Source: Fidelibacterota bacterium
GTDB lineage: Bacteria; Fidelibacterota; UBA8477; JABMPR01
Assembly (NCBI GenBank): GCA_018673925.1
Contig: JABHBL010000037.1
Span: forward strand, 1-64,000
Reading direction: 5' to 3'
Length of the DNA stretch: 64,000 nt
The number at the start of each line of letters is the position of its first letter. The stretch's first letter is position 1. Shown here one piece after another: positions 36,380 through 44,693 of this stretch. Both the position numbers and the translations under genes were made by a program. Below the pieces are notes generated by a model. The model was not told the origin of the DNA and did no database searches. It saw nothing but the letters and a program-made list of their open reading frames with translations.

Positions 36380-37746
36380 TAGATGTTTTCCTTATAGGCA
36401 TTGACATAATCTTCCAGCTGCATTCCGCGAGAACCTTTTAGATAAACCAGATCACCGGGCTTCACTTCGTCTAGAAAATGTTGGAGTGATTTTGCTTTGT
36501 TATTGTTGTAATACAGAGACCTAAAGCCTTGTTCTTTAAGATGATGAGCAGAGTTAGCAACTTCCTCACCAAATAAAATGATATGATCAAATCTGGCTTT
36601 CAGCATTTGGGCAGCAGCACTTATATGCGATTCGATACTCTGAACGCCCAATTCCAGCATGTCGGCAAAGATCAGGATTTTACGAGCGGAACTGTTTATT
36701 TCAGACATGGTTTCAAAGCCGGCTTTGGCACTTGCAGGATTGGCGTTGTAGGCATCATTGTAAAAATGAACACCGCCAACTTCTTCGTGCTGCATACGTC
36801 CAGCTTCACCAGAATAATCTTCAAGGGCTTCCTGAAGCTGATCGAAGCGAATTCCATTTTGTAAAGAGATAGTAGCTGCAGCGGCTGCATTAAGAGCGAT
36901 AGCCTTACCAGGTTGACCCAAATGAGCAGAGTATTTCCTGAATTGAAGGTCATAACATCCTGTTTTATCAGGTCCAGTCATCGTGAAACTGCGCTCGGTT
37001 TCTTTTTTAAAGCTATAGGGCACATGATTGGTGCAACCCTGACCTAATTCAGCCACCCGTTCATCATCCAGATTCACAAAGGCGCGCCCACCATTTGCTC
37101 CCAGATATTGAAATAGTTCACCCTTGGTTGCTTGAATAGTTTCGATGTCATTGAAAAACTCAGTGTGCGCCAAACTGATATTGGTAATAGTACCTTGATC
37201 TGGCAGTGCAATATTACATAGATACCGGATGTCACCTTTTTGACTGGCGCCCATTTCAATAACTGCCATCTCGTGGGATTTATTCAATTTTAAAAGGGTC
37301 AATGGTAAACCAATATGATTATTAAAATTACCATCTGTTGAGAGCACGGAGAAGCGCTTGCTAAGAATATGCGTAAGCAAGTTCTTGGTGGATGTTTTTC
37401 CATTTGTCCCCGTAATCGCGATGAGGGGTATCTTAAAAAGTTTCCGGTGTGCAGTGGCAAGGTCAGCAAGAGATTTGACCGGATCCTCTGTCATTATCAG
37501 AGGGATGGAAGCGTCCCAATCTTCACATCCGTCCCAGGAAGTGGAGGCCATGACTGCTGAAGCGCCACGGGAAATGGCTTTTGGGATAAAGTCATGACCA
37601 TCCACTTGGGAACCGATAAATGCAACGAAGAGGTCTCCGGCATTTAAGCTTCGAGTATCAATACTGACACCGGTAATGGGGGACATGATGGCCCCCTTAA
37701 TGTTTACATCAGGGAGCGACGTAATGGTATTAGGCAGAATAGCCAT
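36379..37746 (-). CDS. murF: UDP-MurNAc-tripeptide--D-alanyl-D-alanine ligase MurF
   Basis: MurF adds D-Ala-D-Ala to complete the pentapeptide. Motifs are GVSIDTRSLNAGDLFVAF at the substrate domain, AITGTNGKTSTKNLL near residue 113, AVIEMGASQKGDI, and FYNDAYNANPASAKA, which is typical of MurF. It is 455 residues long. The start overlaps murE by 17 bases. Confidence 0.97.
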   Translation of the reverse strand: MAILPNTITSLPDVNIKGAIMSPITGVSIDTRSLNAGDLFVAFIGSQVDGHDFIPKAISRGASAVMASTSWDGCEDWDASIPLIMTEDPVKSLADLATAHRKLFKIPLIAITGTNGKTSTKNLLTHILSKRFSVLSTDGNFNNHIGLPLTLLKLNKSHEMAVIEMGASQKGDIRYLCNIALPDQGTITNISLAHTEFFNDIETIQATKGELFQYLGANGGRAFVNLDDERVAELGQGCTNHVPYSFKKETERSFTMTGPDKTGCYDLQFRKYSAHLGQPGKAIALNAAAAATISLQNGIRFDQLQEALEDYSGEAGRMQHEEVGGVHFYNDAYNANPASAKAGFETMSEINSSARKILIFADMLELGVQSIESHISAAAQMLKARFDHIILFGEEVANSAHHLKEQGFRSLYYNNNKAKSLQHFLDEVKPGDLVYLKGSRGMQLEDYVNAYKENI

Positions 37747-39202
37747 GCTGCTCCATGAATTGATCTACAATTGTCATATCACTAAAAGGTTTGCGTTCAC
37801 CCATGATTTCCTGGTAAGGCTCGTGGCCCTTGCCCAATACGGCGACGATATCGCCGGGCTCAGCCTCGAGTAAGGCAGCGTTTATGGCCTCAGTTCGATC
37901 CTGAATGATGCTATAATTTGACCGCTCTCCGCAACCTGCTATTATTTCCTGGATGATGTTGAGAGGTGCTTCCGTTCGTGGATTATCATCGGTGATAATG
38001 GCTTTGCTTGAAAGTCGAGTGGCAATTTCACCCATAATTGGTCGCTTACCCTTATCCCTGTCGCCACCACAACCAAAAACAGTGATGAGACGATTGTCTG
38101 GATAGGATTCAGCCAGAGTAGATAGTACTGTTTTCATGGCATCAGGGGTATGGGCATAGTCCACAAAGACCTGAAATGGGGCCTGGTTAACAATCTTTTC
38201 CAATCGACCAGGTACCATGGGGAGCGATTTGGCTGAGAGCTCCACCTTTTCAATATCACACTCCAACTCTATGGCCGCAGCATAGGCTGCCAGAAAATTA
38301 TAATAGTTGAAGGTCCCAACCGTGTTTACCTGTACAACTCTTTGTCCATAGGGAGTATCCAGGGTAAGTTCAACACCGTGTCTGTTAATTGAATGGTCTA
38401 GAATTCTGTATTCAGCATTAGAGTTATAGCCATAGCGGATGATTTTCGCTACACAGACTTCGATTATTCTTTCTGCATGGGGATCATCCATATTCACAAT
38501 AGCCACAGATTCTTTTGGCAGCCCCTTGAAAAGCAATTGTTTGGCAGCAAGGTAGTCTTCCAGGGAACCATGATAATCCAGATGATCCTGAGTGAGATTG
38601 GTATAGACTGCGACATCAAAAGTGAGACCGTCTACACGGTTTTGTGAAAGTGCGTGCGAGGAAACCTCAAGCGTCACTGCTTTGGCTCCGTGAGCCACAA
38701 ATTCAGCTAAAATTTCATATAAATTAGCAGACTCTGGTGTGGTATGCATGAGATCAATGTCCACATCATCCATCTGGGCGCCAGTAGTACCGATGCGTCC
38801 CGCTTTAGATCCACTTTTATCGAGGAGATGCTGTACAAAATAATTTGTTGTGGTTTTGCCATTTGTTCCCGTGATGGCAACCAGCTTCAAACCCTCTTCA
38901 GGGTGTCCAAAATAGGTTGAGGCGATAACAGGCAATGCCAATCTGGAATCTTGTACCAATATTGAAACTATATTTTCTGGGATGACAAAATCTGAGCGAT
39001 CATATACGATGACCTGAGCACCATTTTCTATGGCTGTATAGATAAAATCATGACCATCAGTAATGAGACCACGAACTGCGATAAATAGATGTCCCTGTTG
39101 AACCTGTCTAGAATCATAGCTGATACCTGTGACTTCGGTTTTCAGATCACCGCCTGCTTCTAAAATATCTGGAACCTGATTTATGATATTAGTCAATTGC
39201 AT
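37730..39202 (-). CDS. murE: UDP-MurNAc-L-Ala-D-Glu--meso-diaminopimelate ligase MurE
   Basis: MurE adds the third residue of the stem peptide. Motifs are GISYDSRQVQQGHLFIAV, AITGTNGKTTTNYFV near 110, MHTTPESANL and FVDYAHTPDAM. The DDNPRTE segment near 418 contains the DNPR motif that in characterised enzymes selects meso-diaminopimelate over lysine, so a DAP-type peptidoglycan is expected. At 490 residues it is complete. It shares one base with the ftsI end (TAATG-type junction). Confidence 0.97.
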   Translation of the reverse strand: MQLTNIINQVPDILEAGGDLKTEVTGISYDSRQVQQGHLFIAVRGLITDGHDFIYTAIENGAQVIVYDRSDFVIPENIVSILVQDSRLALPVIASTYFGHPEEGLKLVAITGTNGKTTTNYFVQHLLDKSGSKAGRIGTTGAQMDDVDIDLMHTTPESANLYEILAEFVAHGAKAVTLEVSSHALSQNRVDGLTFDVAVYTNLTQDHLDYHGSLEDYLAAKQLLFKGLPKESVAIVNMDDPHAERIIEVCVAKIIRYGYNSNAEYRILDHSINRHGVELTLDTPYGQRVVQVNTVGTFNYYNFLAAYAAAIELECDIEKVELSAKSLPMVPGRLEKIVNQAPFQVFVDYAHTPDAMKTVLSTLAESYPDNRLITVFGCGGDRDKGKRPIMGEIATRLSSKAIITDDNPRTEAPLNIIQEIIAGCGERSNYSIIQDRTEAINAALLEAEPGDIVAVLGKGHEPYQEIMGERKPFSDMTIVDQFMEQHGYSA

Positions 39203-41175
39203 TATTCACCCAAATAGATTTCTACAGATTGACCTGTTTTAAGTGTTTTTCCCGCAGCTGGTACTTGCCTGATGACTCGTCCACTTCCGTGGGGGATTGG
39301 CTTAAGTCCCATGGCATAAAGCCCTGAAAGACTCATCTTCAGGCTCATACCCTTTAAATCGGGCATGGTGACTTGAGCAGCGTTGACTTTTAGGACTGGG
39401 AGAGAGGCGCTCAGTAACTGACCCTGAAGTGACCGTTTCGCTTCATTGATACTTTCATCTCTGTCTTTTGGTACAGAGGCCTGTAGGTAAGGCTCTGCAT
39501 CTCGCCCCTTAAGATTGTATATCCGACGATAAATTTCCTTGGCTATTGGAGCTGCCACCATACCGCCGGTGTAACCGCCTGATCTGGGGTGATCCACGGT
39601 AACGATCAATGTGTATTCAGGATCATCAGAGGGATAAAAACTGGCGAATGAAGCAATATATTCACTTACGTATTTGCCATTTTTCAATTTTTTAGCAGTA
39701 CCAGTCTTGCCAGCAATTTTCAGGTTGGGCAGAAATGCTTTATTCCCTGTCCCTTGTGAGACAGCTTTCTCAAGAATATCAGACATGGTATGCATGGTCT
39801 TTTCCGAGGCGACACGGCGCAATGCATCCATACGGTCAATTTTTTGCTCATGACCTTTAGGTGTTTTGAGTTTTTGGATAAGCTGTGGTTTCATAAGTAC
39901 ACCACCGTTTCCAATGGCGGAGTAGGCCATGGCCATCTGAAGTGTTGTCACAGAGACTTCATAGCCGATAGCGATTTCTGATTTTGATAATTCAGACCAG
40001 CTCTTATTGTTTTTAAGAGAACCGCTGCTCTCATAGGGGAATTGAATGCCACTTTTTTCGCTGAATCCAAATTTCCTGGCAGTATTAAACATTTTTGATT
40101 CATCAAGGACTTGAACTGCTTTAATGATTCCGATATTGGATGAATTTTGCAGAACTTCTGCAAAGGTCAGGTTGTCAAAAGATTTCCAATCCTTTACATC
40201 TATCCCATGAATTGAGTATTTGCCACCCTCACAATCAAAAACGTCCATGGGGTGGACTTTGTTTTCTTCAATCAGCGCTGTAGCACCAACCACCTTGAAT
40301 GTGGAACCTGGTTCAAAGGCTGACATGATTGGGTGGGCAATCAGGGATGCTTCAGTGATTTTTGCTCGAGAATTGGGATTAAAGGTCGGTATGTTGGCCA
40401 GGGCCAGGATTTCGCCCGTATTTGGATCAACCAGAATTGCTTCAGCTTTATCTGCTTTATGCTTTTCTACTGCCTCACGCAATTCTTCTTCGATAATAAT
40501 TTGTATGTCTACATCAATTGTGAGAAAACAATCATCACCATTAATGGGTTTTTGTTCCCTAAATCCACCCCTGATTCTGGTGTTTCCATGACCATCAGAA
40601 CCAAGTTCTCTCCAACCATCAATTCCAGCCAGTTGATGATTGTAATGATCTTCCAGGCCCGATAATCCATGGTTTTCAGTTCCGACAAAACCAAGTAAGG
40701 GGGCCGCTACATCACCATAGGGATAATAGCGTCGCACGTTGGACTGAACCTGGACACCAATAGGGAGGGGACTCTGGCTTAATTCGCGACCAATTAACGG
40801 ATTCACGTCTTTCTCCAGATAGACAAATGACTTTTTGGTTTTGAGTTTGTTTAGATAGTAGCGTTTAGATTTGTTGAATGTTTTACTAAACAGTCTGGCG
40901 ACGGCATCCTTATCCTTCACTTGAGCAGGGTGAGCTGCAAATGTGAAATGCTCTATGTTATCGGTGAGTTTTTTGCCGTTCCGATCATAAAAATTTCCAC
41001 GTAATGGTGATATAGCTACCTTGTCTTCAAATTGAGATTGGAGAGCCGTACCAAGATTGTCAGGATCAATCACTTGGATATAAAACATCTTGAGCACCAG
41101 GGCAGCCCAGACCATGATGGAGGTAACCACTACGAAAATGTAGCGTCCTCGAAATTTTTTATAGGTCATACTCAT
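39202..41175 (-). CDS. ftsI: Septal penicillin-binding protein FtsI (PBP3) with C-terminal PASTA domain
   Basis: FtsI is the septal DD-transpeptidase. It has a membrane helix (about 12-32), a dimerisation domain beginning SPLRGNFYDRNGKKL, and the transpeptidase domain with the catalytic EPGSTFK, the SSN motif (NSSNIG) and AGKTGTAKK. The last 60 residues (VTMPDLKGMSLKMSL... to the end) form a PASTA domain, unlike E. coli FtsI but known in Bacteroidetes/Chlorobi relatives and Spo-type PBPs. It overlaps ftsL by four bases. Confidence 0.95.
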   Translation of the reverse strand: MSMTYKKFRGRYIFVVVTSIMVWAALVLKMFYIQVIDPDNLGTALQSQFEDKVAISPLRGNFYDRNGKKLTDNIEHFTFAAHPAQVKDKDAVARLFSKTFNKSKRYYLNKLKTKKSFVYLEKDVNPLIGRELSQSPLPIGVQVQSNVRRYYPYGDVAAPLLGFVGTENHGLSGLEDHYNHQLAGIDGWRELGSDGHGNTRIRGGFREQKPINGDDCFLTIDVDIQIIIEEELREAVEKHKADKAEAILVDPNTGEILALANIPTFNPNSRAKITEASLIAHPIMSAFEPGSTFKVVGATALIEENKVHPMDVFDCEGGKYSIHGIDVKDWKSFDNLTFAEVLQNSSNIGIIKAVQVLDESKMFNTARKFGFSEKSGIQFPYESSGSLKNNKSWSELSKSEIAIGYEVSVTTLQMAMAYSAIGNGGVLMKPQLIQKLKTPKGHEQKIDRMDALRRVASEKTMHTMSDILEKAVSQGTGNKAFLPNLKIAGKTGTAKKLKNGKYVSEYIASFASFYPSDDPEYTLIVTVDHPRSGGYTGGMVAAPIAKEIYRRIYNLKGRDAEPYLQASVPKDRDESINEAKRSLQGQLLSASLPVLKVNAAQVTMPDLKGMSLKMSLSGLYAMGLKPIPHGSGRVIRQVPAAGKTLKTGQSVEIYLGE

Positions 41176-41471
41176 TTGAGCTTGACCCTGACTTCCCGTG
41201 TTTCAGGGTCTGGCTGGATAAGGCCCAGCTTTTCCCGAGCAAGTTTGGAGAGTTTATCTGGTCGATGAAGGCGATTCCGCTCGCTTTGCACCAGATTGTA
41301 TTCGCCACGTAGTTTGATTTCACTGGTACGAAGTGAATCCAGCTTCAATTCGCTGGCTCTAACCTCTTCACCAAGCCATATATAGAGAAAGAGTAAACTT
41401 GCTACCACAGGGATCATTCCGATATAGAGAATCGTCTTAAGGATTTCGCTACGAGTTTCAGTCTGCCGCAT
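41172..41471 (-). CDS. ftsL: Cell division protein FtsL-like
   Basis: Starting at the ATG at 41471 gives 99 residues: a basic N-terminus (MRQTETRSE), one membrane helix (about 14-34) and a coiled coil with leucine-rich heptads, ending in ARE-KLGLIQPDPETREV. This is the FtsL architecture, and the gene lies between rsmH and ftsI as usual. The frame is open further upstream to 41546, but that part lies inside rsmH in another frame and is not FtsL-like. It overlaps rsmH by 14 bases. Confidence 0.82.
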   Translation of the reverse strand: MRQTETRSEILKTILYIGMIPVVASLLFLYIWLGEEVRASELKLDSLRTSEIKLRGEYNLVQSERNRLHRPDKLSKLAREKLGLIQPDPETREVRVKLK

Positions 41472-42408
41472 GCGACGTCCTTTCAGCAACCCGAAGTTTT
41501 GCACTGCGTGCCCGTGGATTTGATTCGGATTCCTCCTTGCTGGCAATAACTGGCTTCCCAGAAATTCGCTTGAGGAGGGGGATTTTTATTTCGCTATCAT
41601 GCATGCCAGGTTGTCGTGGAATATCCTGAGACAGATCGCGGAAATGGTTTTTCACCATGCGATCTTCCAATGAGTGGTAGGAGATAACTGCAAGACGACC
41701 GCCAGGGGCCAATACTTGAATTGCCGTATTCAGAACGGTCTCCAAAACTTCCATTTCTCGATTGACTTCTATTCTGAAGGCCTGGAATACGCGGGCGAGA
41801 GACTTATTTCGAAACCGTGGATCAACACAACCTGCTACCGCCTCGCGGAGCTCATCAATTTGCGTCAATCTCTTATTGGTTCTCATATCCACAATTTTTC
41901 GCGCAATCCTGCGGCTATTCCTTTCCTCTCCAAAGCGGTACATGATGTCTGCAAGTTGTTCCTGCGAGTATTCATTAATAACCGTTTCAGCGGTAAACTC
42001 ATTTGATCTGTCAAAGCGCATATCCAGTGGACCATCAAGACTGAAAGCGAATCCCCTTTCTGGATCATCCAGAGAGAATGAATTCAGTCCAAGATCAAGA
42101 AGGATCCCATGGACTTGCGTGAGTTTCAGGTCGTTTAGTACCTGATCCAAATTCTCAAAATTTGTGCACCTCAGGTGCAGGGTTTGCTTAATTAGGGAAG
42201 TGTCGAATTGTGCGAGGGCAGATTCATCCTGATCGATACCGATCAGTGTTGCATCAGCATTTAACAGTAAGGATATAGCTTTGGAGTGTCCACCGAGACC
42301 GAAGGTGCCATCTATGTATACGCCAGATCGATCGTTGATCATCAGCGCGCAAACCTCGTCCACCAGTACTGGTGTGTGACGAAATTTCGGCTGATTTACC
42401 TGATTCAC
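41458..42408 (-). CDS. rsmH: 16S rRNA (cytosine-1402-N4) methyltransferase RsmH
   Basis: RsmH methylates C1402 in the ribosomal P site using S-adenosylmethionine. Motifs include HTPVLVDEVCALM, YIDGTFGLGGHSKAIS, ILLDLGLNSFSLDDPERGFAF, the RVFQAFRIEVNREM segment and VISYHSLEDRMVKNHF. The 316-residue length is normal. Its start overlaps the mraZ stop by four bases (ATGA). Confidence 0.97.
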   Translation of the reverse strand: MNQVNQPKFRHTPVLVDEVCALMINDRSGVYIDGTFGLGGHSKAISLLLNADATLIGIDQDESALAQFDTSLIKQTLHLRCTNFENLDQVLNDLKLTQVHGILLDLGLNSFSLDDPERGFAFSLDGPLDMRFDRSNEFTAETVINEYSQEQLADIMYRFGEERNSRRIARKIVDMRTNKRLTQIDELREAVAGCVDPRFRNKSLARVFQAFRIEVNREMEVLETVLNTAIQVLAPGGRLAVISYHSLEDRMVKNHFRDLSQDIPRQPGMHDSEIKIPLLKRISGKPVIASKEESESNPRARSAKLRVAERTSHAAD

Positions 42409-42866
42409 GATGATCGAGTGTACTTGTCAATGGCTTCTATATCCTCAGCATCAAGTTGGAACTCAGTTTCCTCATAGCGTTTGAGAATGTCCGGATCCCA
42501 AATTTCGATTTCGTCGATCATCCCAATAATCACGACTTCTTTGTCAACCCCTGCATGCTGCAGGAGGTTTGCCGGTATCGCAACGCGACCCTGGCTATCG
42601 AATTTCAGGGGGGTGGCAAATCGAGTAGCCTGTCGTTTGTAGGCTCTGTGTGCTCGAAGTTTAGAAGAAAGCGTTAGTAACTCTTGTTCCTTCTCGCGCC
42701 ATTTGTCAAGTGAGTATACTGCAATATTCTCTTCTCCCCCTCGTGTCACCACGAAGGTGTCCTCACTTGTCTCCGGTAACGCTTTGCGAAATTTCGCAGG
42801 AATGTTCAATCGACCTTTTGCATCAATTGAATAACGAAATTCGCCTGTAAATGTGTTAGTTCCCAT
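42405..42866 (-). CDS. mraZ: Transcriptional regulator MraZ
   Basis: MraZ is a ring-forming AbrB-type DNA-binding protein that regulates the dcw operon. Two SpoVT/AbrB-like halves are visible, each with the DXXXR signature: YSIDAKGRLNIPAKFR near residue 12 and LKFDSQGRVAIPANLL near 88. The length, 153 residues, is normal. It heads the dcw cluster; direct TGGGT-type repeats lie in its upstream region. Confidence 0.96.
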   Translation of the reverse strand: MGTNTFTGEFRYSIDAKGRLNIPAKFRKALPETSEDTFVVTRGGEENIAVYSLDKWREKEQELLTLSSKLRAHRAYKRQATRFATPLKFDSQGRVAIPANLLQHAGVDKEVVIIGMIDEIEIWDPDILKRYEETEFQLDAEDIEAIDKYTRSS

Positions 42867-43180
42867 TTCCCGTTTCAGCTTTCTAATAGTAGGGATTATT
42901 ACCCACTATTAACCATAAGTTAGGGATGACAACCCACAAATCAAGAAAAAATGGTAAAATTATACGATATAATTCAGTGTGTAGGGTGGAGAAGGTGATG
43001 TTTACAGTGCCAAATTATACACTTGAAAAAATGCATAAATATATAAATAACAACATAATACAAATTGTTTATGATGAAAAGAATTTACGAGTTGGAGAAG
43101 ACTGTGGGTGAGTTGTGGGTTAAAAACCCACGCTTTTCCCTTAGATAAGGGTGCTAATTACAAAAAAAATGGGTAGCGAA
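42867..43180 (-). other. 314-base AT-rich intergenic region upstream of mraZ
   Basis: Apart from the promoter/MraZ-box segment, this gap holds a second TATAAT-like hexamer (43019-43014 on the minus strand), another pair of TGGG repeats 11 bases apart (43105-43108 and 43116-43119, plus strand) and a GTGGGTT/AACCCAC hairpin (43115-43131). A 61-codon open frame on the plus strand (42926-43111) has no ribosome-binding site and an AT-driven composition, so I do not call it a gene. Confidence 0.5.
42901..42964 (-). promoter_or_regulatory. Probable dcw promoter with MraZ-box-like repeats
   Basis: Reading toward mraZ on the minus strand, a TATAAT hexamer (42964-42959) is followed by TGGGT (42936-42932), TGGTT (42915-42911) and TGGGT (42905-42901). 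The last two are ten bases apart and the first is 21 away, roughly in helical phase. MraZ is known to bind spaced TGGGN repeats upstream of its own gene. No good -35 is visible. Autoregulation is therefore likely but inferred. Confidence 0.5.
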
Positions 43181-43975
43181 CTACAGGGTTGGATAGGTTT
43201 GTAAATGTCCACCAGTAGAATCTGCTGTAACCACAAGCCAGGAATTACTAAATGGTGATCCAGGTAAAGTATCTCCATTTACTGAAAGCAGCGCAGCCTC
43301 ACCGGGATATAACTTCAACTCGGTTGAATCAGTGAGGAGAATGCCCATGGATAGACCTGGTTCCTGGAACAAAGTGTCTGAGTGAACTAGACCATCATTA
43401 CGGATGATAGAAAGAAAGTCAGTAGATGTGACTGTCAAACTATCTGAATTGGCAGAGAGGAGTGAATCAGAAATGTTCATAGATTCCAGGCTCTCTGTAA
43501 GATTCATAGGGGGTAATAGTGAGGAAAGAGCATTGGATTCAATAGGATTATCTGGTTGCAAAAGACTTTTTCCGACAATGATGACGATAATCATGACAAT
43601 CACAACACCTACCAGACGGATAAGATTGCTCTGAGAACCTTTTTCCATCTCTAACAAGTTCTGAGCTTCAGAAAGTGTGGCACCACTCATATCAAGGGAA
43701 GCACCTGAATCTGAAGAAATATTGCCTGAAACACCCTGTTCACCTGTCAATTTGAGCTCATTCTCAAGTCCACGTAAAATATCCTCAACTGGATAATCGA
43801 TGGCCTGGGCATAGGCTTTCATAAACAATCTGACATAGGGAACGGGGAGAATATGATAGTCACCCTGTTCAAGTGCCTGCAGGATGCGAACATTGATTTT
43901 TATATCCTCAGAGATCTCCTCCAGGATAAGTCCTTTTTTCAGGCGATGGTTTCTTAAGTCCTCATGAAATGCCAC
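43181..43975 (-). CDS. rodZ: RodZ-like cytoskeletal helix-turn-helix membrane protein
   Basis: The 264-residue protein has an N-terminal Cro/RodZ helix-turn-helix (about 1-75; FHEDLRNHRLKKGLILEEIS and VRLFMKAYAQAIDYP are typical), a low-complexity linker, one membrane helix (about 119-138) and a Ser/Leu-rich periplasmic part with a short beta domain. RodZ links MreB to the elongation machinery. It lies upstream of mraZ on the same strand, 314 bases away, and downstream of maf. Confidence 0.82.
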   Translation of the reverse strand: MAFHEDLRNHRLKKGLILEEISEDIKINVRILQALEQGDYHILPVPYVRLFMKAYAQAIDYPVEDILRGLENELKLTGEQGVSGNISSDSGASLDMSGATLSEAQNLLEMEKGSQSNLIRLVGVVIVMIIVIIVGKSLLQPDNPIESNALSSLLPPMNLTESLESMNISDSLLSANSDSLTVTSTDFLSIIRNDGLVHSDTLFQEPGLSMGILLTDSTELKLYPGEAALLSVNGDTLPGSPFSNSWLVVTADSTGGHLQTYPTL

Positions 43976-44099
43976 GATTGTTCCTCTTCGCTAAGTGCTG
44001 ATGAGTTTAAGTATTTTTCCACGTAAATCAAGACCGCAGAAGTTGAGGGGGTGGCTTTTATGAATGATATTCCCAACAAAAAGGGAAATGTTTATAAGA

Positions 44100-44693
44100 T
44101 TATTTAAGGGTAATGGAGTGGTGACCAAGGAGCTTGTTTAAATTCTCATTAAAATCAGAAAGTGGTAATCCCACAACATTATAAAAACAGCCTTCAATGC
44201 GATCCACAAAGACACTGGAGTAATCCTGTATACCATAGGCTCCAGCTTTATCAAATGGAGCTCTCGATTCTATGTAATGGTTTATTTCATCCTGGCGGAG
44301 TTGCTTGAAATGAACCTGTGTCAACACATGATGAACCTGATTGATGCTACAGCTCTTCAATTGAAAACTGTAGGCGGTGATCACCTGATGATTCTTTCCT
44401 GAAAGCTGTCTAAGCATTTTATGGGCAGATGCTTCATCTTCAGGTTTTCCTAAAACTTCTTCACCTATGACAACGATAGTATCAGCACCCACCACAAGTG
44501 CGCCTGGATATTTATCGGATATCTCTGTAGCCTTGAGAGTTGCGAGATTTGACGCGTAATGTGCCGGATCGTGACCCACATAGGGTGGTTCATCCATATG
44601 ACTGGGGATTACCTTGAATGAATAGCCAATCTGTTCCAGGAGATGTTTTCTGCGGGGAGAGGCGCTGGCTAGAATGAGCTGGGATTCAGGCAT
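44100..44693 (-). CDS. maf: Maf-family nucleotide pyrophosphatase
   Basis: Maf proteins hydrolyse dTTP, UTP or modified nucleotides to monophosphates. Motifs are LILASASPRRKHLLEQIG at the N-terminus, VVGADTIVVIGEEVLGKP near residue 70 and FDKAGAYGIQDYSSVFV, with the usual catalytic Asp and Lys residues. The 197-residue length is normal. Its start overlaps the porU stop by one base. Exact substrate class (YhdE or YceF type) cannot be assigned by eye. Confidence 0.93.
   Translation of the reverse strand: MPESQLILASASPRRKHLLEQIGYSFKVIPSHMDEPPYVGHDPAHYASNLATLKATEISDKYPGALVVGADTIVVIGEEVLGKPEDEASAHKMLRQLSGKNHQVITAYSFQLKSCSINQVHHVLTQVHFKQLRQDEINHYIESRAPFDKAGAYGIQDYSSVFVDRIEGCFYNVVGLPLSDFNENLNKLLGHHSITLK

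Noticed and set aside
42926..43111. 61-codon open frame upstream of mraZ
   Set aside because: No ribosome-binding site, composition dictated by AT-rich DNA, and it overlaps promoter-like and MraZ-box-like sequence.
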